Shown piece by piece: positions 1 to 10,800 of a stretch of 64,000 nucleotides of DNA. The stretch spans positions 12,845,033 through 12,909,032 of the forward strand of contig NC_053153.1 in NCBI RefSeq assembly GCF_016808335.1, written 5' to 3'. Numbering within the stretch: the stretch's first letter is position 1; each line of letters opens with the position of its first letter. This stretch comes from Panicum virgatum (taxonomy: Eukaryota; Streptophyta; Magnoliopsida; Poales; Poaceae). The notes under the pieces were generated by a model. That model was not told the origin of the DNA. It made no database searches and worked only from the letters and a program-made list of their open reading frames with translations. The translations under genes and the position numbers were made by a program.

Positions 1-40
1 ATCTTCGAGCTTTCCTTGTACCCAAACACACGCGATCACA

Positions 41-607
41 ATGGACCTAGGCCAGGAGAAGAGAGACCAAGGATCCATCGCGCCGCCTCACAAGGGTCCA
101 AGGCGACTCGCCTTCCGAATCCGCGGGCGACCGTTCACCTTCGAGGGGGGCCCCAGCCTGCTGATCAGGAACCGCTACGGCGTGTGGTCCGTCGGCCACC
201 GCCGCTACGTCCGGAAGACGCGCTACCACCGCTTCCACGACCTGAAGGAGGAGCTCGATCCCATCAGAGCAACGGTGCGCGAGCTCGGGATGAGCAGGTG
301 GCCGCGGTACAGCCAGGACGAGGAGCTCAGGTCCCTGCGCCAGAAGCTGGCCGACTTGTACTGGGGCGTCATGCCGGAGGAGGCGAGGGCGAGGACGGCG
401 CGGCAGCTGGACCGTGACCGGCGGGAGCGGCGCCGCCTCAGGAAACTCCGGTGCTTCGCTGCCGCGTTGGTGTGCCTGGCCGTGGTGGGCTTCGTGCTGC
501 TGAGGCTGGTGCGGATGGGATGCTGCAGCCTGCGGGTGAGACTCTTCCTGGGCTCGGTGTACCTTGTTTCCGCCTACCTGCTTGATATATATGGCGCGGC
601 ATTCTAG
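41..607 (+). CDS. small basic protein with hydrophobic C-terminus, unknown function
   Basis: An uninterrupted 188-residue ORF starts at an ATG in a good plant context (cacaATGG) about 40 bases into the window and ends at TAG 605-607. I do not recognise a named family. The first 130 residues are charged and basic, with a segment rich in Arg, Tyr and Trp at about 40-75 and an Arg/Glu-rich stretch at about 120-135. Two hydrophobic segments follow, at about residues 138-157 and 167-185, so it may be a tail-anchored or double-pass membrane protein. Codon use is strongly GC3-rich, as in many grass single-exon genes, which supports real coding. The promoter lies outside the window and a MITE begins about 30 bp after the stop. 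An exon of a larger gene is possible but no splice sites are needed. Confidence 0.55.
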   Translation: MDLGQEKRDQGSIAPPHKGPRRLAFRIRGRPFTFEGGPSLLIRNRYGVWSVGHRRYVRKTRYHRFHDLKEELDPIRATVRELGMSRWPRYSQDEELRSLRQKLADLYWGVMPEEARARTARQLDRDRRERRRLRKLRCFAAALVCLAVVGFVLLRLVRMGCCSLRVRLFLGSVYLVSAYLLDIYGAAF

Positions 608-637
608 TCTATAGATTGGGTGTGTGATGTAATGGGT

Positions 638-870
638 GCCCTGTTTAGCCGGTGAAATTTTTTTGGATTTTGGAACTGTAGCACTTTTATTGCTATTTGT
701 CAATTAATGTCCAATTATGGACTAATTAGGCTTAAAAAATTCGTCTCATCATTTACAACTAAACTGTGCAATTAGTTATTTTTGAAATTACATTTAATGT
801 TCCATTCATGTGTTTAAAAATTCGATGTGACAAGAAATCTTAAAAAGTTTTGGGAACTAAACATGACCTT
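638..870. mobile_element. MITE with GCCCTGTTTAG-type terminal inverted repeats
   Basis: The left end GCCCTGTTTAG is mirrored by a right end whose reverse complement reads AAGGTCATGTTTAG. The interior contains ACTGTAGCAC, CAATTATGGACTAATTAGGC and TCGTCTC blocks that are typical of a very abundant grass MITE family. It has no coding capacity. The superfamily (PIF/Harbinger or other) cannot be settled from this copy. Confidence 0.7.
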
Positions 871-1221
871 ATTGTTGCGTGTGTGACAAAAGTACTAGGT
901 TGACGACATGCTCATCAGCTAGCCAACAACAGGTGTAGTCCATGGTCACAGAAAAATTGGTTCTGGACAGCGCGTACGCGCAGATTGTCCACGCTTCTTC
1001 CCCTAAAAAAATTGTAGCGACAGTTTCTTCCTAGTTCCTAAAGAGATCTATTGTGGCGCAACATCAGGGGGATGACCACGGCCACTACATCCGCAGCTTT
1101 CACATTAAACCGACGGATAAGAATGATTGTGTAAGAAGACATGGAAAGGAACATTATTTATAGAATGAGCACAAAATATATTATAGAAAAAACATATATG
1201 CAAAAAAGGGGCATGCACAAT
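871..1221. other. intergenic, nothing recognised
   Basis: AT-rich spacer between the MITE and the CACTA element. No long ORF, RNA gene or clear repeat is visible. The last three bases (AAT, 1219-1221) are the left target-site duplicate of the CACTA element. Confidence 0.5.
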
Positions 1222-1987
1222 TACTACGAAAAATCTATGTTTGCCGTGTGCTTTCTATCAGGCACACGACAAAGAGCCACTTTGCCGTGCGCCACGACAA
1301 AAACACCCGGCATAAAAAAAACACACGGCAAATTCATACTTTGTCGTGTTCCTTTTCTTTGGCACACGGCAAAGTCAATAGTTTGCCGTGTGCAAAAAAA
1401 AAACACACGGCAAAACATGGATTTGCCGTGTGTTTTTTCCGGCACACGGCAAACGAATAATTTTTTCTCCTTCCAACTCCAAATTTTTTCTACTCCCTAT
1501 ATATAACTTGTGGTACTTCATACTAAAACAACTTGGTACATTTTTGTATTTGTTTGCTATATTTAACTAAATAATTTCATTTCAAGTAATTTTTTGAATT
1601 AAGTCAAATTTAAACCGCAAGTGATTCAAAGTCTAGAATAAAATGAGTGGAAAAATGATATTCATGCTATTTAACCCAGTTTGAGACCATACCCATCAAA
1701 TGAAAAGAAATTTCGAACATATTGTCCATGAAACATAACCACAACGTGTGTCCGAATTATTTAAAAATTCTAAAAAATGTACTGAAAATCAAGAGATTTG
1801 TCCTGATGTGATGGTATCACACGTGGATAACGTGATAAAAAGTTGAGAAGGTTTTGCATACTTTATCATGATTATGTTTACAAAACTGAAACATCTCACA
1901 AGAAGTATATGTGTGATTGTATATGAGAGAGTTAGTAAATGTATTTTTTGAATACAAACTTTTTTATATAATCTCATATGCAAAAAA

Positions 1988-2385
1988 AAGTTTATATCAA
2001 AGTCGTACAGGTCGATGAAATCTAAAACTTTGTAGTTATCAACTTTTGTATTTGAGATTGTTTAATATTTTAAATTATTATTATAAGTTTTCTAATTTGA
2101 AATTATAAATTTTAAAATATTCAAATGACCTCGGATGTAAATAAGTTCTATACCAAAGTTGTACAACTCACCAAAATATAAATCTTTGTAGTTGAAAACT
2201 TTTTTATTTGAGATTGTTTAGTACTTCAAAAGTACATTATAAGCAATTTGATTTCAAATTTGAAAATTTTAACAATTTCAAATTGCCTCGGATGTAATTA
2301 AGTTCTATACCAAAGTTGTAGAGCTTGTTGAGATCTTAAACTTAGTAGTTGATAACTTTTTTATTTGAATTTTTTCAGGTCCCCA
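1988..2385. repeat. three imperfect ~156-bp tandem repeats inside the CACTA element
   Basis: The sentence-like motif AAGTTCTATACCAAAGTTGTA, followed by a CTTTGTAGTTGAAAACTTTTTTATTTGAGATT-like stretch, recurs starting near 1988, 2143 and 2300. The copies are diverged. They lie between the left subterminal repeat block and the GC-rich tract. Confidence 0.65.
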
Positions 2386-2599
2386 AACTAACCATTTACA
2401 GTTTTACATAGAAAAAAGAAAATAAAAACATTTGCCATGTGTTTTTATGGGGCACTCGGCAAAGAGGCTATGTCATCAATCCACGTCTATTGCATGGAGC
2501 TCTCCTATTGGTCCCTTTCTCCCCACCGGATCAGGCGCTCACTCTCTCTCCATCCTCATTTCTCTCCCTTCCCTCACTCTCTCTCCCTCCCTCCCTCTT

Positions 2600-2990
2600 C
2601 TCTCGAGCGCTGGTCGGCGGGGGGCCCCAGCGGCGACAGCGGCGGCTCGTGGCAGAGCGGCAAGCGGCAAGGCGGCGTCGCGCCAGCTGCGCAAGGCAGG
2701 GCGACGGCGCGCGGCGGAGCGGTGGGCGGCGGTGCGGCGCCGCAAGGCGGGGCGACGGTAGAGTGGCCGCGCGAGGCGGCAGGAGGCGGGGCGGCGGCGC
2801 GGCCGGATCCGCCGGCGGCGCGGTCGGATCTGCCACCGGCGGGTGGCGGCGCGGCCGGATCCGCAACCCGGCGGCGGCGCGGCGAGGACAGCGGCGGCGG
2901 CGACCAGGACGACCACCGGCGGCGCGGCGAGGACAGCAGTGGCGGCGAGGACAGCGGCGGCGGCAGCGATCAGGGCGGTGAGATTTTTTT
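2600..2990. repeat. GC-rich CGGCGG low-complexity tract inside the CACTA element
   Basis: Simple-sequence-like GGCGGC/GGCGCG DNA that is open in several frames on both strands. The predicted peptides are only Ala, Gly and Arg runs, so I do not call a gene. It may derive from a captured GC-rich exon. Confidence 0.5.
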
Positions 2991-3203
2991 TTAATCCTTT
3001 CAAAAATCCTTGCCGAGTGTCGACAAAAGCACACCCTCTTTGCCGTGTGCCCGACAAAAGGCACACGGCAAAGGTGCTCTTTGCCGGCATTTGTATGTCG
3101 TGAGCTCTTTGCCATGTGTAACACACGGCAAAGAATTTGCCGTGTGCATTTCGCCTTTTGCCGTGTGCCCCAGGCACACGGCAAACAACTAGAATCCGTA
3201 GTG

Positions 3204-4470
3204 AATACACACCTATGCAGTTCATTTCTGTATATGCATAATATGCGGGCTCGATATAGGTGGCACTTACAAAAATAGACCGTGATGAAAGTAAGATAAG
3301 CAATATTTGGCAAGTGCAGAAATACATATTGCCAAAGAAATATAGAAAAAAGGCCTTCCTAGATGTGAGGTGTCACAGTGGCAGATTCAATCTTTTGGCA
3401 AGATGCACACAAGTGGATATCGATCAGCCAGGGCTTGGTTAACTGATGATGCTCGGTCCATGTGCATCTGGTAAACAAGGGCATGGGCATGTATTGTAGG
3501 ATCTATAAATGACATTATCACCAAGAATGATGTGGTCGATAAAGACATTGGATACAAAATATACCTTGGTTCTCAGGTTCTGGGTTCCAGGTTCCGCAAC
3601 AGGCAGATTAGTAACGATGATAATACCATCCACACTTGAGAAGAAATATTTAGTCTATCAAGTGACTCAGGAAGTCAGGAGAGACTAATGGAAAGCTCCA
3701 ATTGACTAACATATAGCCTAATGATTCGAGGGATAAAACACGCCATGCCCCCACCAGCATCACTCACTGTAAGTCTGTAACTGCTGGGGTTACAATTAGA
3801 TCCTCAGCTACAGGTCCAAAGAAAACCAATCCACGGTATTTTCATAGTCTCAGCTAGTCAATACGATATGTGTTACGTTAAGTTCCAGAAGATATCTGTA
3901 TATATAATGACTTAGATAAATGAATAGCGGTTTGTGCTTCGATCTAGAAAAGCAGAACATCTAGGATTGGTCTTGATTTACTGTACCACATTTCATACTT
4001 ATACTGTTGTACATATATAGCCTTCACCATGGCAATGTCTTTTTCAGTTTTTCCTCCATACAAGGATGTGAAAAACAAATTGTCAGCCTGATAGCCATCC
4101 TTGTTAGTAACATACAAGCGAACGGGTGGCTAGCTGGATTGGTTAGGTGATCTTAGGGCAGCTAAAATGTGCTCCAAAACTAGGTAATAAGTAATAAAAT
4201 ACAATTCTACTACTAGGTAGTAAACATTGTGTAACCAGTGAGTAGGCAATAGCACTACAACCTGGTAGCAAGCAATAAAAAATTCAATAGTTCTCTCTCT
4301 CAACTGATTCCCTCTCTCTGCACACGCCATGTGGATGAAACAATGGAAGAGTTTATCTTTTTGTTTGCTAGGGGGCCCATCTTATTACCTGCTTTTGCAA
4401 GTTGACATTGTGAAACTTTAAACAACAACTACCTACTTTTACTAGGACCCACTTTACTTACTAGTTTGTG
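3204..4470. other. intergenic, nothing recognised
   Basis: Mixed-composition spacer. Only short ORFs are present and none looks like a known protein or has convincing splice sites. I see no RNA gene. Confidence 0.45.
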
Positions 4471-4475
4471 AAGAT

Positions 4476-4662
4476 ACATTTCTTGGTTCCACTCCCAGTG
4501 GGAGCGAATTTCAGGCTAGAGTTAAAAAAACCCTCTCGTCTGCCACTACGCCAAAGCACGAAAGAAAGGTCCTGGCCCGCACTCACACGGGTAACGGCGC
4601 CTCCGTATGTCTTCTCTTATTCAATGCTCGAGGGTTTCTTCCCCCTAGGCCAAGTTTTTTTA
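4476..4662 (+). repeat. probable tRNA-derived SINE remnant
   Basis: A degenerate B-box-like sequence (GGTTCCACTCCC, about 4484-4495) is followed by GTGGGAGCGAATTTCAGG, a CCTCGTCTGCC block, CGCCAAAGCACG and a pyrimidine-rich end (CTTCCCCCTAGG then a T run). From memory this body resembles a dispersed SINE-like repeat of panicoid grasses. The 5' part is missing. A match to a repeat library would decide it. Confidence 0.4.
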
Positions 4663-4734
4663 GTAATATAAAAACATACCGTTATATAAGTTATTTCCAT
4701 TAATATGTATTAGATATAAGGAGCACTAAGCCTA

Positions 4735-5520
4735 CATCATATTGTGTCTCTTTCAGAAGCAATGTGATATAAGCTGATATAAAAAACACAACTATATTTT
4801 TTATTTTATTTTATTTTGTTTCTCAAATGAAAGAACAGGAAAACAGTATCAGTTAACAATCTTAGTGTATACGATATATGAAGTAACTAGGTACGATATA
4901 TGAATTAGGTAGGACATACCAGACTAAAGATGTGGCAGATCTGCTCCAATTTAGTAGGTCTGAGACACGAATATGAATTTTTGGTTTCTGCATATTCAGT
5001 AGAAGATATTATTAGTATGTTTTTTGGGCTAGTTATCTGTGTGAATTTAATCGAATATGCAGTTATTAATCCATGTTTTAAGGTCCATGTTAAAAACCTA
5101 AAGATGCTGGTGACTATTATATATAACGCAAATGTATGCATCCAATTTCTGCTATATTATGCAAGCTCTTAATAATATACAAGCATATAATTATATAAAC
5201 TCTCACTATATCATATTGTATCCATATTAGAAGCAATGTTGATGTAAACTACTGTAAGACAAATCAATTATATCTTTTTTCCTTTACTGAGGGAAGGAAC
5301 AGGAAAAGCAGTATGAGTTATCTTAGCATCTATCAAACATTGAATAACAAAAAATTACCAAATTAATGGTGTTGCAGATCTGCTCCACCTAACAGAACTG
5401 AAACATGGATATGATTTTCTTCTCTGCAGATTCAGTAGAAGGCATTTTTAGTATTCTTATAGCTAAACCTTTTCTGAAGCTGCATACTAATAACCTAATA
5501 ACCTTTGGATGTTAGTGTCT
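4735..5520. repeat. diverged tandem duplication (~480-bp period)
   Basis: Landmarks occur in the same order twice: AGAAGCAATGT, a GAACAGGAAAA(G)CAGTAT block, GCAGATCTGCTCCA, then GCA(T/G)ATTCAGTAGAAG. The first set runs about 4755-5015 and the second about 5231-5453. The copies differ by many substitutions and indels, so the duplication is old. No coding frame is conserved between them. Confidence 0.65.
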
Positions 5521-5661
5521 GTACTTGAATGGAAAATGTATATGTAAAATTTTTACAGTTATATTCACAACATTACAGTAGGTGGTTTGTGTTGCTTACC
5601 TCGGGTTGCAGCACTGGTCGTTGCAGACATCTTGGCCGAATGACTTTAGAAGTTAACGAGA

Positions 5662-6421
5662 CTAGGCAGGTTGGCGCGCTTTGCGCGCCTGTATCAAAAT
5701 GTTTGATCTAAAATAATAATAGAAATATATTATCATGTGCTACAGTTAAAGCAATATCATATTGATGTATTTTAACAACGTGTTGATGTATCGTGTGCTA
5801 CAGTTAAAGTAATATCGTGTTGATATATTTTAACAATGTGTTGATGTATTGGATGAAGTCTGAAAGTTACAGGATATAGGTATAGTAGTTTAAAGTCCGA
5901 GAGCACGCTAAATGTATGGATATATATATTTTTAATAATTTTGTTTTATGTTAGTAGATACGGTTGGTGGAGTGATTTACATTTATTATTGATTTTGGTA
6001 GGGTTAAAGATAAGTTTAGTAATTTTATTTGATAGAAAAAATGATAAGATTAGAAATGAATGGATGACTCAATTATATTTTGCGAGTTCACGAAGTGAAA
6101 ACAAAATCCAATAAATAATAGAGGATAAATATAGTATATAATTTTTTTTATTATTTTTGTGTATAAAAAATAACTAAACATTTAAACATGTGGGTCCCAC
6201 ATGGTTTAGTTTTATATTATAAATTATTTTTAATTATTTTTTAATTATGAACAGTACCTGGGCCCACATAAACAGTAGCTTTTATTATTTTCTATTATGA
6301 ACAGTATCCCGGGACCACATGAACAGTGCTCCCGGGCCCGCATGAACAGTACCTCCGGCCCCACGTGGGCCACGGCTCACGAGAGCGCGCCGAATCCTGG
6401 CGCTTTAGTATAGGTTATTGA
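5662..6421 (-). mobile_element. short non-autonomous Helitron
   Basis: On the minus strand the element begins TCAATAACCTATAC (6421 downward) and ends with a perfect hairpin, GGCGCGC-AAA-GCGCGCC, followed seven bases later by CTAG (5665-5662). It is inserted between A and T (T at 6422 and A at 5661 on the plus strand). These are the diagnostic Helitron features: 5' TC, 3' hairpin plus CTRR, AT target, no duplication. The interior holds several GAACAGTA/GAACAGTG motifs within GGGCCC-like contexts and no Rep/helicase ORF. Confidence 0.82.
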
Positions 6422-7630
6422 TTCCCTTCTTCCTCTTTTCCCTGCACCAGCAGCAATGTGAGGGAGAGGAAAGCAAAAAATTAAAGATATAAAAGATTAG
6501 ATACTATATCAACAGAATGTAAAATTGGCACTCTAACAGAGTGAATCAAATCAGCCATATGGAAATCAACGATGGTAAAAAGAACTTCGAAAATCATGAT
6601 GAGCAAACATAGAAAACAGTTTTTAATGTGCGCCTGGGTGAAATAGGTAAGCAAAACCAGTTCTGACCTCATCTGGTTTAGAGGAAACTACAGATCCAAG
6701 GGCGGAAACAAAAAAAGGGATGAAACAAAGTTTAAGAAATCACTGAAGAGAAAGTAGAAGGCACAATGAGAAATCGTATATCACATCGAGATTGAAATCG
6801 AGGCTGAAGACAAAATCTCGCATTAAAAAGGATGAATTGTATTAACCAATCTGTATACACAGGAAATTACACAACTAAGTTATAAACGCTGCAAGAAAGG
6901 TGAGGACCAATGAAGTAGAAGGTAGAGAAAGCAAGCGGTGCAGCAAGAAAGGGGAAAAAGAAATAACCAGATGAAGCATCCTAGCTGGAAGCGAAACAAA
7001 AATTGAAAAACGCATCTCAGTATCGTCGCAAGTGATAACCCGAACCACACATGCTAAACCCGCACAAGGCCATTGCCAAAACCAGGAGTCGATATGCAGA
7101 GGAGCTGCCAACGGATGCAGCTTTTTAAAAAACCTAATGGATCTGCACTGGAGCCGCCAACGAATGCGGCTTTCTAAACCCACAAAAGGCAATTGCCCAA
7201 ATAATCAGAGAGGCTCTTTGTAACAGAGGAGCAAGCAAGCAAGGTTCACAACTAATTCTGCAAATCCAAGAATCTGATATTATTGACTAAGCGGGAAAGA
7301 TATGCAATATGTATCACTGCATGCCACGGAAACACACAAGTAAACACTAGCCTTGGATTTGGCAAGATTGCATTACAAATGAAGGTGTCACTAGTTCTAT
7401 CAAGTACAAAAGACTAGTGCTGATGAACAGAATGCACCGCAAGACCATATGTCACTCATCGATTGTCATTGAGAACCGCACAGGTGTAATTGCTGATGAA
7501 CAAAGTTGGAAAATTCATTTTCATCAGAATTTAGAAGTAGTCAGAAATTGGAAAATTTCACCCCGCTCCATGCGTGTTCAATTGCAGCTGCTTCTCTTCC
7601 CACCCCTCACCATTCAAATTCACAATTGCG
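6422..7630. other. intergenic/upstream region with a short degenerate duplication
   Basis: No gene is recognised. At about 7060-7200, two short related stretches repeat the order CACAA(A)GGC(C/A)ATTGCC and AGC(T/C)GCCAACG(G/A)ATGC. The last few hundred bases probably contain the promoter of the repeat-protein gene. Confidence 0.4.
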
Positions 7631-7635
7631 TTGCG

Positions 7636-7643
7636 TATAAATA
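7636..7643 (+). promoter_or_regulatory. TATA box of the repeat-protein gene
   Basis: TATAAATA in the context TTGCGTATAAATACC. A pyrimidine-rich leader follows at the expected distance and the candidate start codons lie 140-220 bp downstream. Confidence 0.55.
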
Positions 7644-7674
7644 CCACGCCGTTCATCCAGCTCTCGCTTCCAGA

Positions 7675-7768
7675 ACAACAGAACTCCTCCCTCCCAACCT
7701 GATCCCCTCTCCAACTCTCACAACAGAACTCCTCCCTCCCAACCTGATCCCTCTCTCCAACTCTCGAA
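7675..7768 (+). repeat. ~46-bp tandem duplication in the 5' leader
   Basis: The block AACAGAACTCCTCCCTCCCA plus CCTGATCCCCTCTCCAACTC occurs twice in succession (about 7676-7721 and 7722-7767) with minimal differences, just before the first ATG. It is a recent duplication in the presumed 5' UTR. Confidence 0.75.
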
Positions 7769-7859
7769 CAACCACCGCGCCCAATGGCGCCGCCCCCGTG
7801 CCGAGGGCTTCAGCGCCATCCCCGGAGCGCTAGGGGCATCCGACGGGCGCGTCGAGCCC

Positions 7860-10800
7860 ATGGGGAGCCGTGTTGCGGTGGTCCAGGCGCGCGCGGCCCG
7901 GGAGCGTGAGGCCGGTGCAGCGGGTCGCCGCGGCGCCCTGCTCTCCGCGGAGGATTCCCCAACGAGCGCGGCCGGAATCAAGCAGGGCATCGCCGACATG
8001 GTGACCAAGGGTGGCGACCCGTCCGAGGGCGGCGGCGACGACGACGTTGGTGCCGAGGCGGTAAATATGTATGCATTTTGCACTGTACCATGGTAAAATT
8101 ATAGTGCCATTTGGTATGACGCTATACGAGGAGGCGCCTCTTGTTATAATGATAAAAAATTAAATACCCCCCAGGCGGGTGTCGCCGCGCTCGCGCTCAC
8201 CAGCGATGGCCCAGTCGGCATTGCGGGCTCGTTCGAGAAGGGGAAGCTCGGCGCGAGGCGGGTGTCGCCGCGCTCACGCTCGCCATCGACAACCCAATCG
8301 GCCTCGCAGGCCCGTTCGAGGAGAAGGAGTTCGGCGCCCAGGTGGGTGTCGCCGCGCTCGCGCTCGACGTCGCCGACCCAGTCAGCCTCGCGGGCCCGTT
8401 CGAGGAGGAGCAGCTCGGCGCCCAGGCGGGTGTCGCCGCTCTCGTGTTCGACATCGCCGACCCAGTCGGCCTCGCGGGCCCGTTCGAGGAGGAGCAGCTC
8501 GGTGCCCAGGCCGGTGTTGCCGCGCTCGTGTTCGACATCGCCGACCCAATCGGCCTCGCGGGCCCGTTCGAGGAGGAGCAGCTTGGCGCCCAGGCGGGTG
8601 TCGCCGCGCTCGTGCTTGACATCGCCGACCCAGTCGGCCTCGCGGGCCCGTTCGAGGAGGAGGAGGAGCTCAACGCCCAGGCGGGTGTCGCCGCGTTCGC
8701 CCTCGCCGACCCAGTCGGCCTCGCGGGTCCGTTCGAGGAGCAGCAGCTCGGCGCACAGGCGGGTGTCGCCGCGCTCGCGCTCGCCATCGCCGACCCAGTC
8801 GGCCTCGATGTCGAGGGCCCATTCCAGGTGTGGTACGCGGACATCGGCGGTGAGGTTGAGCTCGCGGAGGGCTCCGACTCTGACGACGACAGCGCCGCCA
8901 GCTTCTACGTCCACGAGGAGGCTGCGGAGAACGAGGGTGGCCGTCGTCTCAGAGACACACTCGGCTTCGCACTGCTCTTTGGAGTCGGCGCCGGTGTGGT
9001 GTACTACGCCGACTTGTTCGTCGACAACGTGCAGCCGACCGTGCGCGACACCCTGCCGAATGGGTTTCCCGGCTTGTGCGAGGCAAATGCTTGCTACCCT
9101 CGCGGCGGCACATCGACGGCGACAACACGTCCAGGTTTGCGTGTTCATCTCTCTGTGTGTGCGTGTCCCCTCTGTTCCTAAATTGATTGATCGTGCAGTG
9201 CCAGTGACCGAACAGCTGCCGCAATCTGTTGATGGGAGCACTTATGCCCTTTCCACAGGAACACCAGGTGAGCAATCTGTTGGAAATATGCCCCAGAGCT
9301 AATCATAGAGGTGATCATATTTCTTTGTATTCATGATTAATGAAGTGTTTCTTGAATATCTATGAAAAACAACTTGTATTGATTGACAATTATGTGAATT
9401 GTCTGTGAGACTCTTTACTTGTATGGTTATTCTAAAGCTGTTTCTAGTCGGAGTTCATGTGAGGACACATGGATATTAGACTAGTACATGTATTAGTTGA
9501 TGACTATGTTTCACAAGTCATGGACATGTAGATGTCAAACTAATAATGTGGGCTCATGTGGGACAAGAGTCTGAACTGACCCAACACGAGATGATGACTT
9601 CTCATTACACAACATGTACGCTGTGTCCTAAGACCTGAGATCGTCGTATGTACTCAAGATGTGAACCGACTTACTTTGGAGCCATCAAACGTTGCACCGT
9701 AACAAGATAGTCATAAAGGTGGCTTTCGGGTCTGTCAAGAAGCATGCTGTGAGACATAGTCGGTCAAGATGGGATTTGCCCGTCTCTACAAGAGAGATAT
9801 CTCTGGCCCCTCGAGTGATTCGGATCAGGAAATGCATGGCCATGCTGGGATTAAGAGTTAACCAAGGATTCCGAATCACAGAATCGAGAAAGAGCGGTCA
9901 GCTTTAAGCTAGACCAAATATCGCGAGGCAAAGAGAACAGCATGTATATGATATTGTGGAAGCTCGTCTGATATGATCCTTGTGTGCGTATAGGAGTTAA
10001 CATGTCTTGCTAGAGGCCACTGTCTACTATTGGGCCGGGTAAGAGTACTCGGGTCATGTCTATTCGCATGTGAGCCCATAGGGTCACACGCTTAAGGGAA
10101 AGAAGACTGATAAGAATGAGATCCGAATTAGACTGGACTTAGGTATACTAATTGGCCTTTTCGGCCCAAAAGGGGGCGCCCAAGGTGGGGTCCAAGACAG
10201 CCCACCTAAGGGGTTATATAAACAGAGCGGAGGGGCCTAAACCCTGGGCCTTCTACTATTCACGGTACTGTTCACGTGAACAGTACCGACGTGAAACAGT
10301 AGCCGATCTGGCAATCCGGATCACGACGCTTCTTCCTGTACGTGTGGATATCTTGGAGGTGCCGATCTAGCAATCCGGATCGCGACGCTTCTTCCTGTAC
10401 GTGTGGATACCTTGGAGGTGCCGCATCTGCTGCACAAGGACGAGCCGCACGAGAGGATGTTATGTCAACTGTACTGCCGGCTTCTATCTGCACTACACCG
10501 ACGCGCTACAGAAGTTCCGCAACCACGCGTCTAGTGGTAATCCCGTGATCTATAACTGCAGTAATCCTGTTTATGCGGTAGAAAATTTTTATTTTTCTAC
10601 CCCATATTCCTACACAATCCGATTCGGTTCCTCATGTTCATGACAATCAATTTCAATTTGTGACTGACATTCTTTGGTGTCCAGTTTTTCCTCGCGTCTG
10701 TACAGGCGCTGCCGAATGGACGCAGCAACACCAGCGAGGGGGCACCAGTACTGTCGCCACCACTCCGTGGATGAAGCCGACGACGCTTGAGGTCCTGCCC

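Larger units (their letters stand above)
1222..3203. mobile_element. non-autonomous CACTA (En/Spm-like) DNA transposon, complete
   Basis: The right end is TAGTG (3199-3203), reverse complement CACTACGGATTCTAG. The left end reads tACTACGAAAAATC, i.e. CACTA with its first base changed. Both ends carry clusters of the subterminal repeat TTTGCCGTGTGC / GCACACGGCAAA in both orientations (about 1238-1455 and 3009-3186), the usual architecture of grass CACTA elements. A perfect 3-bp target duplication AAT flanks it (1219-1221 and 3204-3206). The interior has no transposase ORF. It contains three imperfect ~156-bp repeats and a GC-rich CGGCGG tract. It must have been mobilised in trans. Confidence 0.88.

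Noticed and set aside
1224..1460. CRISPR-like alternation of short repeats and spacers
   Set aside because: The repeats are TTTGCCGTGTGC in both orientations at irregular spacing, which is the subterminal structure of a plant CACTA element.
2437..3327. Several overlapping 180-260 codon frames in the CACTA interior
   Set aside because: The peptides are Arg/Ala/Gly runs from CGGCGG repeats, with parts made of subterminal repeats.
8144..9241. Long minus-strand open frame (about 365 codons) opposite the repeat gene
   Set aside because: It exists because the 84-bp repeat keeps all frames open. Splice sites and a TATA box support the plus strand.
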